Shown one piece after another: positions 40,863 to 53,397 of a DNA stretch of 64,000 nt (the stretch's first letter is position 1; every line of letters starts with the position of its first letter). Below the pieces are notes generated by a model. That model made no database searches, was not told the DNA's origin, and saw only the letters and a program-made list of their open reading frames with translations. The stretch lies in NCBI GenBank assembly GCA_023474345.1, contig JAMCXS010000019.1, positions 1 to 64,000 on the forward strand, in the 5' to 3' direction. This DNA is from Acidobacteriota bacterium (lineage in GTDB: Bacteria > Acidobacteriota > Terriglobia > UBA7540). A program made the translations under genes and the position numbers.

Positions 40863-41903
40863 ATGAAAGCGGCATTTTTAACGGGGTTACGACAGATAGC
40901 AATCCAGGAGACGGCACCGCCGGAAATCATGGATTCCCGCAGCGTCCTCTTGCGTGTGGGCGCGGTAGGCGTGTGCGGGTCGGACGTGCATTTCTACACC
41001 ATGGGGCGGATCGGATCCTCCGTGGCCAAATATCCGGAATGGACCGGACATGAATGTGCGGGGACGGTGGTGGCTACTGGGAAGGAAGTGAAGCGCCTGA
41101 AAGTGGGCCAACGCGTGGCTATCGATCCGCTGATCAGGTGCGGGAAGTGCGATCAGTGCCTGTCCGGGCGGGAACACACATGCCGCTACGAGAGATTCTT
41201 GGGCGTGGCCGGACGGGCCACGGGTGCGCTGGCGGAATATCTGGTGATGCCGGAGGAGTCTTGTTTTGCGATTTCTGACTCTATGACCATGGTGCAGGCC
41301 GTGGCGACGGAACCGCTTTCGGTTGGCGTATACGCCCAGCGACTGGCCGGAATGCAACCCGGAGCTAAGATCGCCATCCTGGGTAGCGGTCCGATTGGTT
41401 TGTGCGTGCTGCTCGCCAGCCGCGCGGCCTGCGATTGTAAGGCTTACCTTACAGATTTAGTTGATGAGCGCTTGGAAATGGCTCGGCAATGCGGAGCGAA
41501 TTGGGTGGGTAACGCAAGCAAAATCGACGTCGCGCGTGCCCTCCAGGAAATAGAGCCCCTGGGAATGGATTTTGTGTTCGAGTGCGCAGGCCAGCAGGAA
41601 ACCTTAGACCAGGCCGTCGAAATCCTGAAACCAGGCGGAACATTGCTCATCATCGGTATACCAGAGACAGACCGGGTGAGCTTCAATGCCCACGACTTGC
41701 GGCGAAAGGAAATCCGGCTGCAAAACGTGCATCGGCAAAACGAATGCACGGCTGCGGCAATAGAGCTGATTACGAGCGGGAAGATCAATGTGGACCAAAT
41801 CGTGACCCATCATTTCCCGCTGGTTGAGTCTCAGCGGGCCTTCGATCTGGTTGCGGACCGCCGCGATGGGGTGGTAAAAGCCATGATCCACGTTGCTGAC
41901 TGA
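40863..41903 (+). CDS. zinc-dependent medium-chain alcohol/sorbitol dehydrogenase
   Basis: VGVCGSDVHFYTMGRIGSSVAKYPEWTGHECAGTVVATG, IRCGKCDQCLSGREHTCRY, ILGSGPIGLCVLLAS. Confidence 0.93.
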   Translation: MKAAFLTGLRQIAIQETAPPEIMDSRSVLLRVGAVGVCGSDVHFYTMGRIGSSVAKYPEWTGHECAGTVVATGKEVKRLKVGQRVAIDPLIRCGKCDQCLSGREHTCRYERFLGVAGRATGALAEYLVMPEESCFAISDSMTMVQAVATEPLSVGVYAQRLAGMQPGAKIAILGSGPIGLCVLLASRAACDCKAYLTDLVDERLEMARQCGANWVGNASKIDVARALQEIEPLGMDFVFECAGQQETLDQAVEILKPGGTLLIIGIPETDRVSFNAHDLRRKEIRLQNVHRQNECTAAAIELITSGKINVDQIVTHHFPLVESQRAFDLVADRRDGVVKAMIHVAD

Positions 41904-42286
41904 TCCCTTTTGCTGGCGGCGGTTGGCGGCAAGGTAGTCCCTGGTGCGGTGCAATCCGGATGTCTTGCGGCTGTTTGGCAAGACTTGGCGTGTTCTTATC
42001 TCCGTCCGTGTAACTTCCTACGAACTCTCGAATCTATTAGAGACGGCAGTCGCCAAATGCCGGATTTTGCGCTGTACCATCCCGGTTCTTTCAAACGGGC
42101 GTGCGGAAAAGTGTAAGCTGCAAATTGAATAGGGTAACCTGCTACGGGATGAATTGCCCATGAAGGAGCGTATCAGATCTGGTGGCGAGCAACTCAATGC
42201 TGAGAGCTATAATTGTGAGTACGACGATGGCTGGGTAACGAAACAATCCTAATAGCCACAATTTCCCGACGGGAAAGGGCTGAACA

Positions 42287-44749
<2,463 letters not shown>

Positions 44750-44754
44750 GCACG

Positions 44755-44842
44755 GGTAGCCGCGACACTGATTTTCGTGTCGCGGGTTCGTAGGCGGTGT
44801 TGGTAGCCACGGTCAGCGCATTCCTGACCGTGGGCCTTTTTG
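44755..44842. repeat. double hairpin related to the 21574 element; the second hairpin may terminate copA
   Basis: ggtagccgcgacactgattttcgtgtcgcgggtt, then ggtagccacggtcagcgcattcctgaccgtgggcctttttg (10-bp perfect arms ccacggtcag/ctgaccgtgg plus T-run). Confidence 0.75.
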
Positions 44843-44922
44843 TGAAGGACAAGCCCACTACCGGCCCTTCGCTACCCGCTGAATGGTCAGCAACCGAGGA
44901 CAAGCCACTGTCCGTCCTGGTC

Positions 44923-45090
44923 TCACTCGTCTACTCGGCTAACTTCCTTGCCGCACTTGTAGCATGTCAGCTTATTGGTGAACGGAGATTTGGCCACGCA
45001 ATCCCAACAAAGATACCAACCATGCTGCGGGCAATAGTACACGTTCCGCGTGATGGTCTTGCTGCACCGCACACATTTGTAACTGGTCAT
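44923..45090 (-). CDS. small zinc-ribbon-like protein
   Basis: MTSYKCVRCSKTITRNVYYCPQHGWYLCWDCVAKSPFTNKLTCYKCGKEVSRVDE; four CxxC-type pairs; ORF track extends to 45186. Confidence 0.6.
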   Translation of the reverse strand: MTSYKCVRCSKTITRNVYYCPQHGWYLCWDCVAKSPFTNKLTCYKCGKEVSRVDE

Positions 45091-45232
45091 TCCTTGCTCC
45101 TCTCCACATAAAGCGTCGTAGGAAGCGGGTGCTCGCCTCTGCGTCCGGTCACACCATACCTCATTCGCGGCGGGCTCTTCCCCCACGACCTCTGCCGCTC
45201 CTTCCCAGCCGTGAACCGGCCACTGCTCGCTC

Positions 45233-46039
45233 CTACTTGAACTTCTTGTGCCAATATAATGCCAGAATGCCGCCCCAGAATATGAAGCCGAACACTCCGA
45301 CGCCTGGTTTCTGGAACAGTAAGAAGAAGCTAGTCACGGTGAATAAGCCAAGCACTCCCAATACGATCCATGAGCCCGAGAACGCTTTTTTGCCAAGCTT
45401 TCCCGCTTTCAATTTCTCCAGGGTCTTTGCCGCCTCTATGCCGAGCCGACCTGTCGGTTCTAGCTCGATGACCTTGTGGAATGCGCTCATCGCGGATGCG
45501 GCCTCGTGCTTGTTCGTGTATGATGCCCCAATGTTGTAGTAGCATCCCGCGTCATCCGGGACATACTGGAGAGCTTGGTTGTATAGGTTAACTGCCTCCT
45601 CCCATTTTTCAAGCGCGAACTTCAGGTCTCCTCGGAGACTACAGACTGCCCCCTTAATTGTGTTTGGCGTGATAGTTCCTTCGGCGATCTGGATATGCCC
45701 GCTGCCGTCGAGCTCAGAGGCTTTCTCTGCCGACTTCCAGGCCATGTCCAAATTTTCGTTGAACTCGCCTTCCAGTTTTCCTTGCAAGGCTGTCATCGCA
45801 ATCGTGCCGCGAAATGTCCCCTCGTTGACCTCTCTGTCGCTTGCGTCTTTGGCCTTACGTATTTCATCAACTTTGCTTTCCACGTCTTTGAGACACGACC
45901 ATGCAACTTTTAGCTGTCGCTCAAATTCCAACTGGCTTGCTGCTGTCTGTGCCACGATCCACCTCCCCTGATGTGTGCTCATACTCGAATTTCGAGCCGA
46001 CGACCCCAATGACCATATTGCTATCGAATGCCGCCACAA
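45233..46039 (-). CDS. TPR-containing protein with C-terminal membrane segment
   Basis: LKFALEKWEEAVNLYNQALQYVPDDAGCYYNIGASYTNKHEAASAMSAFHKVIELEPTG; C-terminal hydrophobic segments. Confidence 0.75.
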   Translation of the reverse strand: MWRHSIAIWSLGSSARNSSMSTHQGRWIVAQTAASQLEFERQLKVAWSCLKDVESKVDEIRKAKDASDREVNEGTFRGTIAMTALQGKLEGEFNENLDMAWKSAEKASELDGSGHIQIAEGTITPNTIKGAVCSLRGDLKFALEKWEEAVNLYNQALQYVPDDAGCYYNIGASYTNKHEAASAMSAFHKVIELEPTGRLGIEAAKTLEKLKAGKLGKKAFSGSWIVLGVLGLFTVTSFFLLFQKPGVGVFGFIFWGGILALYWHKKFK

Positions 46040-46088
46040 CTTTCTGTGTAATGAGTGAACTCAGATTCTTAACACGAGGAACTCTCAT
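45921..46088 (-). CDS. possible small hypothetical protein upstream of TPR gene
   Basis: MRVPRVKNLSSLITQKVVAAFDSNMVIGVVGSKFEYEHTSGEVDRG...; plausible but unverified, overlaps the TPR ORF start. Confidence 0.3.
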   Translation of the reverse strand: MRVPRVKNLSSLITQKVVAAFDSNMVIGVVGSKFEYEHTSGEVDRGTDSSKPVGI

Positions 46089-46582
46089 CTTCCCCCCGAG
46101 TATCCGCTTGAAGCTTGAGGGTTCTGGACGAAACGTCGGGCGCAGATTGTGCCGCGCTCTTACGCTTGGCTTCCCGCGACCCCAACCCAATTTGACCGGA
46201 TTGGCTTCTATTTGTCCTTGAGACGTGAAATCCCGCGTTAATTGGTTTAGGCGGTTTTCCCCTCGTGGGCGAAATTCCGCCTCCCGGCCACCCCACACCG
46301 CCAGATGAAATGGAAAAAGGCCCAAGGCCGAAGGCGGATTTAAGGAAACAAACGCACCCTCTTGATCGAGCATATATGCTCGCAAGGCCTGCGTGCATCC
46401 GCGGCCACTCCCCTTGGAGAGCACGTTCGCAACTCCCACTTAGCTTCCCTACCCGCCATCAAATATACAGCCAATAAATATACAGCTTGCAAACCCCGTG
46501 TCAATAGATTTATTTCACAATTAGCTTCCCCCCTACCCATTCCGCTCGCTTCGTCTGGTTAGGCCTGGTGCCGCGCTTAGCA

Positions 46583-46624
46583 GGTAGCGCAAAGTTTCAG
46601 GTTTTTGAAACTCTGTGGGTTTTC
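46583..46624 (+). repeat. REP-like hairpin, forward copy
   Basis: ggtagcgcaaagtttcaggtttttgaaactctgtgggttttc, same family as 21688 and 55861. Confidence 0.75.
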
Positions 46625-47033
46625 GAGATTTCGATTGCAAACGCCGCAGACTTCGAACGGCCCGAAGCAAGGTTGCGCTCGTCTGCCTCAATTTCGCTTG
46701 ACAACGCCGACGACGTTATAGAAAGGTCCGCGGTTCTTCTGGGGATGCGTGCTCACAGTGTTGTATTCCAGCGGCATGTTGAGGCTGCGGCGCCCTTTTC
46801 TTTCTGACCGTTATTTCTTTGTGACAGATGGCAAGCCTGTAGGTTAGCGTTCTCGCTTCTTCCGGCTCGGGCGCCATGTGCCACACTTGCCTTCGCCGCG
46901 CATTATATACCCCGCGCGGCCCCGTTAAGCATGATCTGTCTTGAAAAAACGTCTTGACAATCATCGGCTATCGTGCTAGTCTAACTTCTGGGCTTGTAGC
47001 GCCGGTGTCTCCACCGCCGCCCGTGCGGTCCCC

Positions 47034-47084
47034 GTAGAGACGTTCCGCTGGAACGTCTCAGAAGCCCCAGCGGGGCGTCTCTAC
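47034..47084. repeat. nested inverted repeat element
   Basis: Outer arms gtagagacg/cgtctctac; inner perfect hairpin gagacgttcc-gct-ggaacgtctc; then gccccagcggggc. Confidence 0.85.
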
Positions 47085-47274
47085 AGCCGCCAATGTAGAT
47101 GGCCCGCGGTGGCTTGCTGAGGACGCAAAAGCCGCTTGCCGCAATTGATTGATACTAAATAACTTACTCGACAGTACGAACATGGGAAGGGAAAACACGA
47201 GAGCTTTGGCAAATTTCAAGATCAGGATAACGCGCTTTAGAATGAATGAGATATCCTGAGAATCGCGCAAAAAC

Positions 47275-47450
47275 GCGCAAAAAAAGAATTCTTTTTTTTG
47301 CGAAAACGAAGCGAGGAAGTTGTTGAAAACAAAGGATCGCTGCGGAAAAAACGGGCAAAACGAACCGAAAACGAACCTAAAACGAAGCTAGCCAAGTTGT
47401 TGAAAATAAAGGATTGGCCAAAAAACGAAACCAAAACGAACCGAAGACCG
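47275..47450 (+). repeat. ~170-bp dispersed repeat, copy A
   Basis: Matches 58294-58466 along its length; 47346-47414 identical to 58366-58434 (69 bp). Confidence 0.92.
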
Positions 47451-47576
47451 AAGCACTCTCCCAAGGCCCGCCTGGCGTCCGCGCACTGCCTGGAAACCGT
47501 GAAAAGCTTCCAGGGCTTCCAGGCTCAAGCTGGCCGGCCAAGCGGAAAAATTGTGGCCTCACGGAAAATCTCTAGC

Positions 47577-49559
47577 CTAGTCTCCCTTCCCTTCCTCTTC
47601 GTACTGCCGCTTCAACCGGGAGGTCACGGCGGGGTCGGCGAGGGTGGTCGTATCGCCGAGAACTCTTCCTTCCGCGATATCGCGCAGCAGGCGGCGCATG
47701 ATTTTGGCGCTGCGTGTTTTGGGCAATTCCGAGGTGAAGAAGATGTCATCCGGCCGGGCGATGGGCCCGATCTTTTTGACGACGTGCTGCTTGAGTTCGT
47801 CCTTCAGCTTGGCGCTGGCGCGGATACCTTCCTTGAGCGTAACGAAGCCGGCGATGCCCTGCCCCTTGACTTCGTGCGTCTTGCCGATGACGGCGGCTTC
47901 CGCAACGGCCGGATGGTCCACCAACGCGCTTTCCACCTCATAAGTGGAAATTCGATGGCCCGCGACGTTCATGACGTCATCCACGCGGCCCAGCAGCCAG
48001 AAATAGCCGTCTTCGTCCACCTTGGCCCCGTCGCCCGTAAAATACTTGCCGTCATATTGAGACCAGTATTGCCGGACGTAACGGTCGGGATCGCCATAGA
48101 TGGTCCGGAACATGGCCGGCCAGGGTTTGCTGAGCACCAGGTATCCTCCGGCGCCGGGCCCCACCGAGCGGTCTTTGCCGTCCAGCACTTCCGCCTCGAC
48201 GCCCGGGAAAGGCTGCGTTGCCGAACCCGGCTTCGTCGCGGTCAGTCCCGGCAAGGGAGTAATCAGGATCATGCCGGTCTCCGTCTGCCACCACGTGTCG
48301 ACGATCGGGCAGCGCTCCCGCCCGATATTCTGGTGATACCAGATCCACGCCTCGGGATTGATGGGCTCACCAACCGTTCCAATCACGCGCAGCGAAGAGA
48401 GGTCATACTTGGCGGGCCACTCCGTACCCCACCGCATAAAGCTGCGGATGGCAGTGGGCGCCGTATAAAAAATGTTGACGCGGTATTTGGCCACAATCGA
48501 CCAGAAGCGTCCGCGGTCCGGATAATCCGGGCTTCCTTCGTACATCACAGTGGTGCAACCGTTCGCGAGCGGCCCGTAAACAATGTACGAATGGCCCGTC
48601 ACCCAGCCGATGTCCGCCGTGCACCAGTAAACGTCGTCTTCCTTGATGTCAAAGATCATGCGGTGCGTAGTGGAGGTTCCCACAAGATACCCGCCCGTGG
48701 TGTGAACCACGCCTTTGGGCTTTCCCGTGGTGCCGCTCGTATAAAGGATGTAGAGCATATCCTCGGCATCCATAGGCTCCGGATCACACTGGTCCGAGGC
48801 ATTTGCCACAAGTTCGTGCCACCAATAATCGCGTCCGGGTTTCATGGCAATCTGCGCCGCCTTGCCCACGCGCTCAACCACCACCACTTTTTCGATGGTA
48901 GGCGTGCCGGTAAGAGCCTCATCGGCGTTCGCCTTCAAGGGCACGACGCCGCCGCGCCGCCACCCTCCGTCGCAAGTAATCAGAATCTTGGCTTGGGCGT
49001 CGTTGATGCGTTCCCGAAGAGACTCGGCGGAGAATCCTCCGAACACCACGCTGTGCGGCGCGCCGATCTTGGCGCAGGCCAGCATGGCGATGGCGAGTTC
49101 CGGCACCATGCCCATGTAGATCGCCACCCGGTCGCCCTTCTTCGCTCCCAAAGACTTGAGGACGTTCGCGAACCGGTTCACCTCCCGCTCCAGAGCTTCG
49201 AACGTCAAAGTGCGCGAGTCCCCGGGTTCGCCTTCCCAGATAATAGCGGCCTTGTTGCGGCGGAAGGATTTCGCGTGCCGGTCAACACAGTTATACGTGG
49301 CATTGAGTTTGCCGTCCACAAACCATTTGGCCCACGGCGCGTTCCATTCAAGCACCTTACTCCATGTCTGGAACCAGTCCAGCCGCTTGGCCTCTTCCGC
49401 CCAGAACCCTTCGAGGTCTTGCCTCGCCGCCTCGTAAATCATCGGGTCGGAGACGTTCGCCTGACGCCGAAATTCTTCAGAAGGCGGAAAGCTCCGAGCC
49501 TCCTTCAACAAAGCTTCCAAACTTTCTTGTGCGGTTGCCGCTTTATCGCTCATGGTCAA
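47577..49559 (-). CDS. acs: acetyl-CoA synthetase
   Basis: [85 protein letters not shown]. Confidence 0.97.
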   Translation of the reverse strand: MTMSDKAATAQESLEALLKEARSFPPSEEFRRQANVSDPMIYEAARQDLEGFWAEEAKRLDWFQTWSKVLEWNAPWAKWFVDGKLNATYNCVDRHAKSFRRNKAAIIWEGEPGDSRTLTFEALEREVNRFANVLKSLGAKKGDRVAIYMGMVPELAIAMLACAKIGAPHSVVFGGFSAESLRERINDAQAKILITCDGGWRRGGVVPLKANADEALTGTPTIEKVVVVERVGKAAQIAMKPGRDYWWHELVANASDQCDPEPMDAEDMLYILYTSGTTGKPKGVVHTTGGYLVGTSTTHRMIFDIKEDDVYWCTADIGWVTGHSYIVYGPLANGCTTVMYEGSPDYPDRGRFWSIVAKYRVNIFYTAPTAIRSFMRWGTEWPAKYDLSSLRVIGTVGEPINPEAWIWYHQNIGRERCPIVDTWWQTETGMILITPLPGLTATKPGSATQPFPGVEAEVLDGKDRSVGPGAGGYLVLSKPWPAMFRTIYGDPDRYVRQYWSQYDGKYFTGDGAKVDEDGYFWLLGRVDDVMNVAGHRISTYEVESALVDHPAVAEAAVIGKTHEVKGQGIAGFVTLKEGIRASAKLKDELKQHVVKKIGPIARPDDIFFTSELPKTRSAKIMRRLLRDIAEGRVLGDTTTLADPAVTSRLKRQYEEEGKGD

Positions 49560-49727
49560 CTCTCCCTTGACTTTGGTTCAGAAATCGAAAACCCAGCCAT
49601 GAAACATCCAAGGCGCCAGAGCCTCATTCCACCCGGGCGCTCTGGCGGGCGGCAGGCCAAGGCACAATCCCGTTGGGCTGCACCTCACCCTCGTATTCCG
49701 CGTACCCTTGGCAATGGAATCGATTTG

Positions 49728-50183
49728 TCAGGTTCTTCCGCCCCAGTTTATGTCTTGCCTGCCATAGGCTTCATCGAGCAACTCCATCACGCGCATCACA
49801 CGGCGTTTCTGCCCAGGCCGCGCCACACCGGCACTCAATTGCAAGAGCCAGCCAGGATTAGCAGTCAGGATCAATCCCGCGCCCGTCTCATCCACCCGCC
49901 GCATCTTCGCCTCGAGAAGCCGCTCACCCATTTCACTACGATTTACATTATAAATCCCCGCACTGCCACAACACACCTCAGATTCTTTCAGCTCGACCAA
50001 CTCGAGGCCGGAAACCACCGCGTTGGTAATGGTCGCTTCATAGCCGCCTTCCAGAAAGGTTTGAATGTTTCGCTTGGCAAGTTCACGGGCCACTTCGCGA
50101 ATGCCCGCATGCACGTGCAAAGCGCCGCAGCAACCCTGCGCCTGCGGAACTTTTTCCGGAAGCCGCCTTATCCTCAACTTCAA
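49728..50183 (-). pseudogene. remnant of glycolate oxidase iron-sulfur subunit (GlcF-like, CCG domain), internally deleted
   Basis: PQAQGCCGALHVHAG...RELAKRNIQTF joins ATITNAVVSGLELVELKESEVCCGSAGIYN; the two CCG-type motifs are far closer than in intact GlcF and the N-terminal ferredoxin region is absent. Confidence 0.7.
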
Positions 50184-50372
50184 TCATGTTCAAGCACCCG
50201 GGAACGGCCGCTGACATGACGCTATTTTCTTCAGATCACCGAAGGAGGTCGGGCAGCACCGGCTTCAGTGCGGCCTGCTCCGCAATCCGGTTTTGCAGAA
50301 GCCGAGAGCGCCGGGGGCCGTTTTCTGAATTTTCTTGGGCGAAAGAGGCCGTCAGGTTAGAATGCCTTCCGC

Positions 50373-51080
50373 ATGGTTCCAATTCCGCTCAACGACCATA
50401 TTCGGCGCCAGACTTTCTGGTTTATGACCCTGGCGCTCATTCTTGCCAATACTGCGGTGTTTGTGTACGAGCTATCGCTTGGTGCGCAGATCAACCGGTT
50501 TATTTTCCTCTTCGGACTCATTCCGGCGCGCTATACCACCGCGCACGGGATCGTCATCACAAGTCTTGCTGGCTTCCTGGTCCCGGTCTTTACCTCAATG
50601 TTCATCCACGGCGGCTGGTTGCATTTGATTGGCAACATGCTTTTCCTCTTTGTCTTCGGGCGAAGCGTTGAAGACCGTTACGGTCACACCAGGTTCCTGA
50701 TGCTCTATTTTCTTAGCGGGTTTGGGGCTGCGGTAACCCACATCATTTTCAACGCGGGCTCGCGAGTGCCCACGATCGGCGCCAGTGGCGCCATTGCCGG
50801 CATACTCGGCGCCTATCTGGTCAGCTTCCCCACCTCCCGCATCACCACCTTGATCCCTCTGCTCTTTTTCTTCTGGACGGTGCAACTGCCGGCCTTGCTG
50901 GTTCTCTTATATTGGTTCCTGATTCAGTTCATCGCGGGATTTCAGATGTTGGCCATTGAATCCGCCACCCGCGGCGGCGTAGCCTGGTGGGCGCATGTAG
51001 GCGGTTTCCTGTTGGGCATGATTCTGGCGGTTGTACTTCCCAAGCGCCGCCAAGTCCGGGCCGTCGCATCCTGGGCGTAG
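50373..51080 (+). CDS. rhomboid-family intramembrane serine protease
   Basis: GWLHLIGNMLFLFVFGRSVEDRYGHTRFLMLYFLSGFGAAVTH, IGASGAIAGILGAYL (GxSG), AHVGGFLLGM. Confidence 0.93.
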   Translation: MVPIPLNDHIRRQTFWFMTLALILANTAVFVYELSLGAQINRFIFLFGLIPARYTTAHGIVITSLAGFLVPVFTSMFIHGGWLHLIGNMLFLFVFGRSVEDRYGHTRFLMLYFLSGFGAAVTHIIFNAGSRVPTIGASGAIAGILGAYLVSFPTSRITTLIPLLFFFWTVQLPALLVLLYWFLIQFIAGFQMLAIESATRGGVAWWAHVGGFLLGMILAVVLPKRRQVRAVASWA

Positions 51081-52185
51081 CAATTCCGCTCGGGAAGACG
51101 CGCGGCTTTTGTCTCTTTCCGGACAGGCTTACCTCCGGGATTGGGAGTTGCTCGGCGTCGCTGGACTCTTCGCCCTTCTCTCGCTCGGTAAAATAGACAC
51201 CGAAAAGAATCAGCGCGCCGCCGAACAACCCTTGAAAGCTGACTCTGTCGTTCAGCAACCAGATTCCCAGCGCCGTGGCAATGATGGGCTCAATAAACGT
51301 AAAAGCCGCTACGCGCGAGGCTGTAAGCCCCGCCAAAGCCGAGGCGAAAAGCAGATACGCGACCACTGATGAGAACACCACCATAAAGGCCAGCCCCAGC
51401 ACCGCCCGGACCGGAACGTGGGACCAATTCACGTGCCAAACAGCTTTGGCGCCTAAAGGAACCATCATCAACGCGCCCAATCCGAACACCAGCGTGTTCA
51501 GTGTCAAAACATCGTATTGGTCAGCCACGCCCTTCATCAGGATGGTGTAATAAGCAAAGACCAGAATCTGAGCCAGCAAGATCACGTCCCCCAACCAGTG
51601 AGCATGGCTTCCGATCCCCGGCCTGGCGTAAGTCAAAAGGACAACACCCGAAAACGAAATCAGCATGCCCAATAACTTGAGCAAGGTCAGCGGCTCGAGT
51701 CGCATCAAAACCGACAAGATCAGTACCATAACAGGTTCCATCGCAACGATGAGCGCCGCGTGGGGAACGCTGGTCCGGGACATCGCCTGAATAAATAGAA
51801 CTTGACCGACGGTGACACCGCACAACGCTATGAGCACAAAATTGAGCCACTCGCGCCGGGTGAGGCGCAGCGAAGGCGGGCGGCGAAAAATGATGAAGAG
51901 AAGCCCGAATAATAAAGCGGTAAAAATAGCACGGACCTGAGCCAGAGCCAAAGGATTGAAGCCCAGTAAAACTTCTTTGATGGCCACCATGTTGGCCGCC
52001 CAGCATAGGACAGCACCCAGCATCGCAAGGTGCATCAGGCGGTGGCGTTTACGTGCAGACGACGTCGCCGGCCGCTCGGCGCCAAGCTCAAGTACGGCTT
52101 TCAAAGAGATCCTTCCGCACGGTAACCGTCGCGATGCGCGCGAGGTTCGGCCTGTATCCGAGGCCCGGCTCTTTCGGGACGGCAA
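50929..52185 (-). CDS. EamA/DMT-family transporter
   Basis: MHLAMLGAVLCWAANMVAIKEVLLGFNPLALAQVRAIFTALLF; EPIIATALGIWLLNDRVSFQGLFGGALILFGVYF; true start near 52035-52095; C-terminal extension overlaps the rhomboid gene. Confidence 0.88.
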   Translation of the reverse strand: MPSRKSRASDTGRTSRASRRLPCGRISLKAVLELGAERPATSSARKRHRLMHLAMLGAVLCWAANMVAIKEVLLGFNPLALAQVRAIFTALLFGLLFIIFRRPPSLRLTRREWLNFVLIALCGVTVGQVLFIQAMSRTSVPHAALIVAMEPVMVLILSVLMRLEPLTLLKLLGMLISFSGVVLLTYARPGIGSHAHWLGDVILLAQILVFAYYTILMKGVADQYDVLTLNTLVFGLGALMMVPLGAKAVWHVNWSHVPVRAVLGLAFMVVFSSVVAYLLFASALAGLTASRVAAFTFIEPIIATALGIWLLNDRVSFQGLFGGALILFGVYFTEREKGEESSDAEQLPIPEVSLSGKRQKPRVFPSGIATPRMRRPGLGGAWEVQPPESCPTGNRLHAPTRLRRRGWRIQWPTSEIPR

Positions 52186-53203
52186 TGGTGCCCTTGCCGG
52201 TGACCGTCACTTCGGGGTCAATGATGTCTTCTTTCCAGTAACGGCGGCTGGCAGAAACATCTCCCGGCAGGGTAAACCCCGGCAAAGAAGACATCGCGAT
52301 ATTGTGGGCGCGTCCGATGCCGGATTCGAGCATGCCCCCGCACCAGATGGGAACCTGCCTGGCCACACACACGTCATGAATCTCGCGCGCCGCCGTATAG
52401 CCGCCAACGCGGCCCAACTTTACGTTGATGATTTTGCACGCTTCGATTTCAATGGCTTTTCGAGCGTCTTCCGCGCTGTGGATCGATTCGTCCAGGCAGA
52501 TCGGCGTCTTGATTTCACGCTGCAACCGCGCGTGATCAATCAAATCGTACCAGCCGAGAGGCTGCTCGATCATCATCAGGCGGAATTGGTCCAGTAACCT
52601 TAGATGCGGTAAGCCTTCGAGAGTATATGCCGAGTTGGCGTCCGCCATCAGGTCAATATCAGGAAAGCGGTTGCGAATCCTCTCCAGGATTTCAATGTCC
52701 CATCCCGGCTTGATTTTGACTTTGATGCGCTGGTAACCCGCGTCAAGCTCCCGCTGAATCTTCTCGAGCAATTCTTCCGGTGAATTCTGGATGCCGATGG
52801 AAACGCCGCAAGGGATCTCTTCACGCGTCCCGCCAAGAAGCCGGGCAAGCGGCACCCTTTGCCGCTGCGCTTGAATATCCCAGAGCGCATTTTCCAGCGC
52901 CGCCTTGGCCATATTGTGGCCACGCACCGGCTGAAACCTCCGGGCGATTTCCGCTGGCGAGTTCCAGGGCTTTTCGAGAGCCCAGGGAATCAAGAAATCC
53001 CGCAGGATGTGCCAGGCCGTCTCGGGAGTCTCGTAGCTGTAAAAGGGCGCTTCACCGCACGTGACCTCGCCCCAACCCTCCTGGCCGCCCGCCTCCGCTC
53101 GAACAAGAACGATTCTTCGGTCGGCGGTGCGCCCGAAACTCGTCTCAAAAAAGTGCACCAGAGGCATGCGGAGTTCAAGCAATTCCACGCGCTCAATTTT
53201 CAT
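52088..53203 (-). CDS. menC: o-succinylbenzoate synthase / enolase-superfamily (MenC-type)
   Basis: MKIERVELLELRMPLVHFFETSFGRTADRRIVLVR; KVKIKPGWDIE; DANSAYTL; QPLGWYDLIDHARLQREIKTPICLDESI. Confidence 0.88.
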   Translation of the reverse strand: MKIERVELLELRMPLVHFFETSFGRTADRRIVLVRAEAGGQEGWGEVTCGEAPFYSYETPETAWHILRDFLIPWALEKPWNSPAEIARRFQPVRGHNMAKAALENALWDIQAQRQRVPLARLLGGTREEIPCGVSIGIQNSPEELLEKIQRELDAGYQRIKVKIKPGWDIEILERIRNRFPDIDLMADANSAYTLEGLPHLRLLDQFRLMMIEQPLGWYDLIDHARLQREIKTPICLDESIHSAEDARKAIEIEACKIINVKLGRVGGYTAAREIHDVCVARQVPIWCGGMLESGIGRAHNIAMSSLPGFTLPGDVSASRRYWKEDIIDPEVTVTGKGTIAVPKEPGLGYRPNLARIATVTVRKDLFESRT

Positions 53204-53397
53204 AGGAGATCCACGAGATAGCGTGCCTCCCCGCCCGCCTTCTCAAACCCCGCAATCGCAAGTTCCACCCGAAGCACTTCTGAAGCCGGTCGCGGACGGC
53301 TGCCTGCCATTCCCACGCCCGGGCCAGGCTCACTTTCTACCGGCGCATCAAGATCCGCCAGAATGGACACCTCTACCGCGGCGGCGAGTAACTTAGT

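Noticed and set aside
47298-50219. 973-aa plus-strand ORF
   Set aside because: Antisense to acs and the glcF remnant, starts inside the ~170-bp repeat; sequence has no recognisable domain and mirrors GC-rich codon structure of acs.
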